Source of the DNA: Oscillospiraceae bacterium
GTDB taxonomy: Bacteria; Bacillota; Clostridia; Oscillospirales; Oscillospiraceae
Direction: 5' to 3'
NCBI GenBank assembly: GCA_017620315.1
Contig: JAFZQQ010000341.1
Location: 1-7,622, forward strand
DNA: 7,622 bases
Positions 1 through 4,787 of this stretch are shown piece after piece. The notes under the pieces were generated by a model that saw only the letters and a program-made list of their open reading frames with translations, did not search any database and had not been told where the DNA came from. Position 1 is the stretch's first letter. Each line of letters begins with the position of its first letter. The position numbers were made by a program, and so were the translations under genes.

Positions 1-168
1 ATCCAGCGCCGCCTCCGCATCCTCAGCGTCGCCGCGCAGCTCCGGCAAAACAAGAGCCGCGTTGTGGCAGAAAGGACAACGAAAATTGCATCCGCCGGTA
101 AATACGGTGCACGCCACCTGACCGGGATAGTCCAACAAAGTCAACTTCTGTAATCCCGCAACGATCAT
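1..168 (-). CDS. nrdG: Anaerobic ribonucleoside-triphosphate reductase activating protein (NrdG-like radical SAM), N-terminal part only
   Basis: The 56 visible codons start at an ATG (168-166) and run off the left edge, so this is the N-terminus of a longer protein. The start MIVAGLQKLTLLDYPG leads into a CNFRCPFC segment at residues 27-34. This is the CX3CX2C motif (Cys27, Cys31, Cys34) that binds the [4Fe-4S] cluster used with S-adenosylmethionine in radical SAM enzymes. The LLDYPG plus GGCNFRCPFCHN pattern matches the NrdG2-type activase family. Members are taken to install the glycyl radical on the anaerobic class III ribonucleotide reductase, in the cytosol and without oxygen. A GAGGTGG ribosome binding site (173-179) sits 4 bases before the ATG, and a good promoter lies just upstream. 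No nrdD reductase gene precedes it here; one could lie beyond the left edge. Because most of the protein is missing, it could instead activate another glycyl-radical enzyme or be a related radical SAM protein. The family call is firm; the exact substrate is inferred. Confidence 0.85.
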   Translation of the reverse strand, partial: MIVAGLQKLTLLDYPGQVACTVFTGGCNFRCPFCHNAALVLPELRGDAEDAEAALD

Positions 169-197
169 GGCGCCACCTCAAATCGCATCTATTTTAC

Positions 198-226
198 ATA
201 ATAAAGGCATATTGCGTTCTTGTCAA
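198..226 (-). promoter_or_regulatory. SigA-type promoter of the nrdG-like gene
   Basis: On the minus strand an exact TTGACA -35 box (221-226) is followed after 17 bases by TATTAT (198-203), a 5/6 match to the -10 consensus. The predicted transcription start, near 191, leaves a leader of about 25 bases with the GAGGTGG ribosome binding site. This is the best-matched promoter in the window and implies the gene is transcribed independently of the upstream GGDEF/EAL gene. I saw no convincing operator next to it. Confidence 0.75.
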
Positions 227-292
227 GGGGTTGACCACAAAATATTGAAATAAAGTTGATCCGCAAAAGACAAACACCCCTAAATGTAGTGG

Positions 293-326
293 AAGCGGCT
301 GCGGCGAAAAAACGCCGCAGCCGCTT
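293..326 (-). terminator. Strong hairpin after the GGDEF/EAL gene, probable terminator
   Basis: A perfect 14-base-pair inverted repeat (293-306 with 313-326, mostly G-C) encloses a 6-base loop that is all T on the minus strand. It begins 21 bases beyond the stop codon of the PAS-GGDEF-EAL-PAS gene and lies before the nrdG promoter, which is the expected place for transcription to end. The T-run is in the loop and not after the stem; the bases after the stem are CCACTACATTT. It is therefore not a textbook intrinsic terminator and might instead stabilise the 3' end of the mRNA. Confidence 0.6.
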
Positions 327-347
327 GAGACAAAGCGTAAATGAGGG

Positions 348-2885
348 TTATTTCCCCTCGCGCAGACGGAAAGCAAGAATGTATTCCGCATCGCTGTATT
401 CGTCATGGACGTGGTCGATCTTCATATAGACGTCTATGTATTCGCCGGAGGCGCAGCGCATATGCAGGAACGAGCCGGGTATCTTGCCCTGCGCTATGCT
501 TTCGGTGCTGAGCTCGCGCAGCGTATCGCCGCTTTCGCTGCTCAGCCTGTTCTGGAAGGAGCCGTCGTTCAGCTCCCGCTCAAATTCCGACCTGCTGATG
601 CCCATTTGGTTCCTGAGCCCGTGTACGACGACCTGATATAACCATTTGCCTCCGCGGCGGCGCAGAAACACGATGCTCTCGGACGAGAACTTGGAGAGCA
701 GACGCATCTGGTTTTGCAGCAGCGTGATCTCCGTGACCTCCTGGATCGAGCCGTAGAATATCTTTCCGCTGTCGTTTTCCTCAAGAAAATAGAAGTGCTC
801 AAAGAACCGCCCGAGCGTACCGTCTGTGCGGTAGACGCCGAATATGCCCTCGGTGCCGTTGAGCCTGTCGCGCTCCGCGTTCGCGAGCAGCTCAAGGAAG
901 GGCTGCCTGTCGTTGGGGTGGAAAAACTGCCTGATATCCGTCACGCGCGCAAGAAAGTCCGGCACGTTTACAAGACGGCGGAACTGCTCGTTGTAGCGCA
1001 CGATGTCAACTTTCTCCTTGCCGTCCCAGCAGTAGAACGCGGCCGCGCCGAGTATGTTGTTGAGCATGGAATCGCTGTAGATGTTCTGATCCATGAACTC
1101 GCGAACGCTGAACTGCTGGTTTGCGTGGAAGGAGAAGCCGCCCGTATCGATGTTCTTTTCATCGCCGATGAGCTGCTCAAAGTCGGATACGGGGAGAGGA
1201 AAGTGGTAGTAATTGCCCTGAATATAGCGGCAGCCGAGCTTTTCGAGGAAATGCACCTGGTCCTCGCTCTCGACGCCCTCGACGATGATCGGGACAGCCA
1301 TGGTCTTGGTCATGTTTATGATGGTCTCGATGATGTTGACGCCCTTTTTCAGGTCTATCTCGCCCATGCGCAGGAACTGGGCGTCGAGCTTGATGACGTC
1401 CATGTTGAGCGTGCGAAGCATGTTGAGCGAGGAATAACCGCTGCCGAAATCGTCCATCAGGACAAGGAAGCCCTGATCGCGCAGCTTTTGCACCGCGTCG
1501 CGAATGGAGAGCGCGTCGTCGACGTAGGCAGACTCGGTGACCTCGATTTTCAGCACGTTTCGCGGCAGCTCGTATTTTTTCAAAAGCTGCTCCATATACG
1601 CGGGCACGTCGATGCTGAAAAAGTCGACCCGCGAAACGTTGACAGATACCGGCACCGGCGTGTGGCCGTCCCGTATCCAGCGTTGCAGCCATTCGCAGAC
1701 GGCCTCCCAGATGTACTGGTCAAGGTCGGTGACAAAGCCGTATTTTTCAAGCACGGGTATGAACCTGTCCGGCGGGATGTTTTCACCGTCGGGGGTGCGC
1801 CAGCGCGCAAGCGATTCCGCGCCGACGATGGTGCCCTCGGGAACGGTGCACTGAGGCTGGAGACAAAAGTAAAACTCGCGGTTTTTTATACCGCGCTGGA
1901 AATCCGCCAGTATGCGGTACTCACGGTCGGTCTGATCCTGCATGGAGGGGTCGTATTCGCGGATGCGCGTGTGGAAATTGCCCTTTATGCGCCCTCCGGC
2001 TATCGCCGCGCGGTCGTGCGCACTGAGTATGGAGCGTCCCCTTATGACGCGGCTGAAGCCGATCGCGGGCAAAAAACCGACAGAGACGCCGCGCGAGACC
2101 ACAAGCTGATGGATGCGCTCATAAAGACGGAACAGCCCGGTCTCGTCATAAGGCATCAGCATGCAGAAATCGTCCTGCCCCAGATAACCGGCGAGGCCGC
2201 CGCAATCCAGCGCCTCAAGCTTCAAAATATCGCCTATCTGAGCGAGCAGCAGATCGCCGGATTCGTGCCCGTACCATTCGTTGAAAAGCTTGAAGTGCTC
2301 TACGTCGATGGCGAGAAGCACCCAGTCCTCCTCCCTGGAGCGAACAAGCTCCTCTCCGCAGGAAAAGAAGACCCTTTTGTCCGGGAGACCCGTCAGCTCG
2401 TCAAGCCCGCTCCCGGCGGAATAGACGGAGGAGCTGCCGAGCTGCCGATCCTTCTGATTTTGAATGTCAAAGACAAATACCCACAGCTTGCCGTCTCCGA
2501 AGCCGAACTGCGCGCCTCCGACGACGATCTGCTCCACCCAGCGCCAGCCTCCGTCGAGCAGCCTGTATCGGAACTGAAGGGAAAGCAGTCCCGGCTTTTC
2601 GGCGTTCGCGAGCCTCTCAAGTATGGTGTCGGGATCCATGACTTCGCGTACGATCGGCCTGTCCTCCGGGTGGATCATATTCTCAAGGGAGTATTTGAAC
2701 AATGCCGAGCTTGTCCCGTCCGGGATGGGAACATAGTATTTACCCTCGACATGGTAAACGTTCTTGCACCGGTCGCGGACGAGATCCATCTCGATAAGCT
2801 CGTCGTAATCCGAGCGGTCGAGATGATCGAGGATTGCTTCGGGAGAGCCCATCATGGACAAAAGGTTGATAATGCTTGTACTCAT
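348..2885 (-). CDS. PAS-GGDEF-EAL-PAS cyclic-di-GMP signalling protein, probable phosphodiesterase with altered GGDEF
   Basis: This 845-residue protein has no obvious signal peptide or membrane segment and is probably cytosolic. Domain order is: PAS_3-like sensor (about 30-145, with HPEDR at 72-76); GGDEF (about 160-312, opening with DELTGLPDKRVFF); EAL (about 325-575); a second PAS_3-like domain (about 605-720, HPNDR at 656-660); and a last PAS/PAC-like segment (about 722-845). The GGDEF signature is GQDDF (236-240), with no RxxD inhibitory site at the usual place before it, so cyclase activity is doubtful. Asp194 and FK 198-199 remain. The EAL domain has ESL (357-359) for EAL, plus Gln343, Asn416, Glu448, Glu451, DDFGSGYSSL (478-487), Lys499, EGVE (536-539) and Gln556. 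These are the usual metal, catalytic and substrate residues, so hydrolysis of c-di-GMP to pGpG is predicted. The start ATG has an AAAGGAGG ribosome binding site (2892-2899) 6 bases upstream. Ligands of the PAS domains cannot be told from sequence. Confidence 0.92.
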   Translation of the reverse strand: MSTSIINLLSMMGSPEAILDHLDRSDYDELIEMDLVRDRCKNVYHVEGKYYVPIPDGTSSALFKYSLENMIHPEDRPIVREVMDPDTILERLANAEKPGLLSLQFRYRLLDGGWRWVEQIVVGGAQFGFGDGKLWVFVFDIQNQKDRQLGSSSVYSAGSGLDELTGLPDKRVFFSCGEELVRSREEDWVLLAIDVEHFKLFNEWYGHESGDLLLAQIGDILKLEALDCGGLAGYLGQDDFCMLMPYDETGLFRLYERIHQLVVSRGVSVGFLPAIGFSRVIRGRSILSAHDRAAIAGGRIKGNFHTRIREYDPSMQDQTDREYRILADFQRGIKNREFYFCLQPQCTVPEGTIVGAESLARWRTPDGENIPPDRFIPVLEKYGFVTDLDQYIWEAVCEWLQRWIRDGHTPVPVSVNVSRVDFFSIDVPAYMEQLLKKYELPRNVLKIEVTESAYVDDALSIRDAVQKLRDQGFLVLMDDFGSGYSSLNMLRTLNMDVIKLDAQFLRMGEIDLKKGVNIIETIINMTKTMAVPIIVEGVESEDQVHFLEKLGCRYIQGNYYHFPLPVSDFEQLIGDEKNIDTGGFSFHANQQFSVREFMDQNIYSDSMLNNILGAAAFYCWDGKEKVDIVRYNEQFRRLVNVPDFLARVTDIRQFFHPNDRQPFLELLANAERDRLNGTEGIFGVYRTDGTLGRFFEHFYFLEENDSGKIFYGSIQEVTEITLLQNQMRLLSKFSSESIVFLRRRGGKWLYQVVVHGLRNQMGISRSEFERELNDGSFQNRLSSESGDTLRELSTESIAQGKIPGSFLHMRCASGEYIDVYMKIDHVHDEYSDAEYILAFRLREGK

Positions 2886-2934
2886 GCCCGGCCTCCTTTC
2901 GACCGTCTCTCACTTACTGAAAAATACTTTTGTA

Positions 2935-2963
2935 ATTAGAGTAATTATATTTTACCATGACAA
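2935..2963 (-). promoter_or_regulatory. Promoter of the PAS-GGDEF-EAL-PAS gene
   Basis: On the minus strand, TTGTCA (2958-2963) and TCTAAT (2935-2940) are each 5/6 matches to the SigA boxes and are 17 bases apart. Transcription would start near 2928 and give a leader of about 43 bases. That is too short for a known c-di-GMP riboswitch aptamer. An exact TATAAT also occurs at 2944-2949 within the spacer, but its best upstream partner is weak (TTGCCT at 15-base spacing), so the first pairing is preferred. Confidence 0.6.
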
Positions 2964-3021
2964 CAGGCAAAACGCAATGATTTTAAATGCGGGACAAGCA
3001 TTTTGCTTTTGAACGGGAAGA

Positions 3022-3053
3022 CCCTCCCGATGCAGCGGGAGCTGTCGGGAGGG
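3022..3053 (-). terminator. Hairpin after the dipeptidase gene, probable terminator
   Basis: CCCTCCCGA (3022-3030) pairs perfectly with TCGGGAGGG (3045-3053). Inside, CAGC (3033-3036) pairs with GCTG (3041-3044) around a 4-base loop, leaving a 2-base bulge. On the minus strand it starts 14 bases after the dipeptidase stop codon and is followed by a weak pyrimidine run, TCTTCCCGTTC. It lies about 60 bases before the promoter of the next gene and so separates the two units. The poor U-tract lowers confidence that it works as an intrinsic terminator. Confidence 0.6.
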
Positions 3054-3067
3054 CCATATAGGCAGTA

Positions 3068-4531
3068 TCAGTTGTCCGCGCGGTTGTATCCGTTTTTCAT
3101 GTGCTTGCTGGTTTCGGCGAGAACCTTTCCGAGCGCGGAGATCGTTTCCTCCCTGGCCATTTTGCAAAGCTCCTCATTCGCCTTGCCGCAGAGCGAGAAG
3201 TCCTTGCTTTTCGCCATCTTTTCGTCGTATTCGCGCACGATGCGGCGGCCCTTGACGGCGACGGCGTTCTGATAGCGCTCAACAAGCTGCACGCAAGAGG
3301 AAAAGAACGGGTCGGCAAGCGCGCCGATGAGCCTGCTGCCCCAGTAGAAGTCCTCGGTAGAGGTATCAAGGGTGACTCCGCTCAGATATTTCGGCATCTT
3401 TGAGACGTTGACGTAAACGGGCAGCAGGGCTCCGAAGGTGGTCGAGCCGAAGCAGACCCACTCTATGCCGCGGATCGCCTTGGGGACGCCGGGGCGTATC
3501 TGGCATACCGTGGTGACGCCTGTGCGGTTTATGCCGATGGAACGGTATTTGCCGCGCATACCGGTGTCATGCGATATATAGGGGTCATAGGGAGTTCCCT
3601 GATAGTGCGCCGAGAGCATGTACTTGACGTCCTCGACGGCGACCTTGCGTTCGGGAACGAAGCTCCAGGGGATATTGTCGCTCTCCGGGGTAAATTCGGC
3701 GTTCTCGCCGTCCCAGCGGTGGGTGTGCGGCGTGAGATAGCGGCCCATGAACCACGCTCTCGGCGTGTTGTAGACATGGTCGCTGTCAAGGTGCGAGCCG
3801 AATATGTCGCGCGGGCCGAACGTGCCGTTCTGGTTGAGGTCAAGGGCGTTGTCCTTGATAAACTCCCGCAGATCCTTTGAGCACATGTGCGCTTTCTGAG
3901 CGCCGAAGGCGTCCTTAAGATCAAAGGCGTCCATCCCGAACTGGTTGGGGTTGACGACGCACACATCGTCGGGGACCCTTCGCGCCATCCAGTGATGGCC
4001 GCCGATCGTCTCGAGCCACCATATCTCGTTCTCGTCGTTGAAGGCGATGCCGTTGGACTCATAGGTGCCGTATTTTTCAAGCAGCTCCGCGAGGCGCAGT
4101 ACTCCTTCGCGGGCGCTGCGGATATAGGGCAGCACGAGCACGACGATGTCCTCTTCGCCGATGCCGCCGGGTACGTCCTTCTCGCCGCGCTTCTTTGCCT
4201 TTTTGTATTCGACGAGCGGATCCGCGGAAAGCACGCGCGGATTGGAGGTAATGGTCTCGGTCGCGGTCATTCCGACGTTGGCCTCGTTGATCCCGGTTGC
4301 CGCCCAGATGCCGTTCTTCTTGTCGACGCTGGGACAGGCGGTGTAGCGCATGGGCTTTTCCGGAAGCTCTATCTCAAGGTGTGAGATGACGCTTTTGTAC
4401 TTTTTGGGCTGATCCTTGGGCTCGACGACCACCAGCTTTTTGACGTCAAAGCTGCCGTCGTCGGTGCGCGCTATCATCGTAGAGCCGTCGTTGGAGGCTT
4501 TTTTGCCTACCAGTACAGTTGTGCAGGGCAT
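3068..4531 (-). CDS. C69-family dipeptidase (PepD/PepDA-like N-terminal nucleophile hydrolase)
   Basis: This 487-residue protein starts MPCTTVLVGKKASNDGSTMI, the hallmark N-terminus of peptidase family C69. In this family a cysteine close to the N-terminus (Cys3 here) becomes the nucleophile of an Ntn-fold hydrolase once the residues before it are removed. Other family-like blocks are GIWAATGINEANVGMTATET (about 74-93), GIAFNDENEIWWLETIGGHH (161-180) and VNPNQFGMDAFDL (193-205). The length is typical, there is no signal peptide and the protein is probably cytosolic. The expected role is cleavage of dipeptides after oligopeptide uptake, as for the Lactobacillus PepDA enzymes. The frame is open to an ATG at 4633, but the ATG at 4531 is chosen because it has an AGGAGG site 9 bases upstream and puts the nucleophile cysteine near the N-terminus; the longer form would add a basic, non-conserved tail of 34 residues. 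It is divergent from the 941-residue signalling protein. I give no gene symbol because pepD is used for unrelated enzymes in other bacteria. Confidence 0.92.
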   Translation of the reverse strand: MPCTTVLVGKKASNDGSTMIARTDDGSFDVKKLVVVEPKDQPKKYKSVISHLEIELPEKPMRYTACPSVDKKNGIWAATGINEANVGMTATETITSNPRVLSADPLVEYKKAKKRGEKDVPGGIGEEDIVVLVLPYIRSAREGVLRLAELLEKYGTYESNGIAFNDENEIWWLETIGGHHWMARRVPDDVCVVNPNQFGMDAFDLKDAFGAQKAHMCSKDLREFIKDNALDLNQNGTFGPRDIFGSHLDSDHVYNTPRAWFMGRYLTPHTHRWDGENAEFTPESDNIPWSFVPERKVAVEDVKYMLSAHYQGTPYDPYISHDTGMRGKYRSIGINRTGVTTVCQIRPGVPKAIRGIEWVCFGSTTFGALLPVYVNVSKMPKYLSGVTLDTSTEDFYWGSRLIGALADPFFSSCVQLVERYQNAVAVKGRRIVREYDEKMAKSKDFSLCGKANEELCKMAREETISALGKVLAETSKHMKNGYNRADN

Positions 4532-4538
4532 GGGGAAG

Positions 4539-4547
4539 CTCCTCCTT
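4539..4547 (-). promoter_or_regulatory. Ribosome binding site that fixes the dipeptidase start
   Basis: On the minus strand AAGGAGGAG lies upstream of the ATG at 4531, with the AGGAGG core (4541-4546) 9 bases away. It supports this start over the in-frame ATG at 4633, which would place this site inside the coding region. Confidence 0.8.
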
Positions 4548-4621
4548 TTTTCTTGCCGCGCCGGCTTTTTCATTTGCCGCGGGACGTTTTTACGGAGCGG
4601 GCACAGCGCCCCGCAAAGCTT

Positions 4622-4650
4622 ATGATAGACCAAAACGGAAAATAAAGCAA
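4622..4650 (-). promoter_or_regulatory. Candidate promoter of the dipeptidase gene
   Basis: TATCAT (4622-4627, 5/6 to the -10 consensus) is preceded after 17 bases by TTGCTT (4645-4650, only 3/6 to the -35 consensus). Transcription would start near 4615, giving a leader of about 85 GC-rich bases. The -35 box lies about 18 bases from that of the divergent gene, so a regulator bound between them could affect both. The weak -35 keeps confidence modest. Confidence 0.4.
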
Positions 4651-4667
4651 GAAAACATCGATATTAC

Positions 4668-4701
4668 TTGAAAAATCATTTTGGTTCAAATATAATATAA
4701 T
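4668..4701 (+). promoter_or_regulatory. SigA-type promoter of the 941-residue signalling gene
   Basis: TTGAAA (4668-4673, 4/6 or better to the -35 consensus) is followed after 17 bases by an exact TATAAT (4691-4696). A second exact TATAAT overlaps it at 4696-4701. Transcription should start near 4703, leaving a leader of about 85 bases before the ATG at 4788. Together with the weaker minus-strand promoter at 4622-4650 it forms a divergent control region. Confidence 0.75.
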
Positions 4702-4706
4702 TTAAG

Positions 4707-4722
4707 GTAATATGCGCATTAC
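4707..4722. other. Imperfect palindrome at the start of the leader, possible operator
   Basis: GTAATATGCGCATTAC is an imperfect 16-base palindrome, with 5-base perfect outer arms GTAAT/ATTAC and a GC centre. It lies just downstream of the predicted transcription start, where a repressor could block the promoter. An 8-base direct repeat, ACGGTAAA, occurs at 4721-4728 and again at 4752-4759, 31 bases apart. Short matches of this kind arise by chance in AT-rich spacers, so this is only a candidate site. No c-di-GMP riboswitch consensus was seen in this leader. Confidence 0.2.
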
Positions 4723-4774
4723 GGTAAAGCCTGCGATCAAGGATATGAGCAACGGTAAAAAATTCTACGAGAAC

Positions 4775-4779
4775 GAGGG
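4775..4779 (+). promoter_or_regulatory. Ribosome binding site that decides the start of the 941-residue protein
   Basis: GAGGG lies 8 bases before the ATG at 4788. A GTG at 4779, in the same frame and three codons earlier, overlaps this site and has no good ribosome binding site of its own. The ATG is therefore the preferred start. Confidence 0.6.
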
Positions 4780-4787
4780 TGCATCGA

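Noticed and set aside
227..292. Possible small gene or second promoter between the hairpin and the nrdG promoter
   Set aside because: No open frame with a ribosome binding site and no well-spaced promoter boxes were seen. TTGACC at 231-236 on the plus strand has no -10 partner at proper spacing.
714..2939. A 741-codon open frame on the plus strand, antisense to the PAS-GGDEF-EAL-PAS gene
   Set aside because: It lies in the register that exactly mirrors the real codons, where a stop appears only opposite TTA, CTA or TCA codons. These are rare in this GC-rich gene. The translation has no recognisable domain, and the opposite strand encodes clear PAS, GGDEF and EAL motifs with a strong ribosome binding site.
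4532..4633. A longer dipeptidase starting at the ATG at 4633
   Set aside because: It would add 34 basic, non-conserved residues ahead of the nucleophile cysteine and has no good ribosome binding site, while the ATG at 4531 has AGGAGG and matches family starts.
4703..4787. A c-di-GMP riboswitch in the leader of the 941-residue gene
   Set aside because: The leader is short and lacks the conserved core segments of the c-di-GMP-I aptamer. I could not form the expected paired helices by eye.
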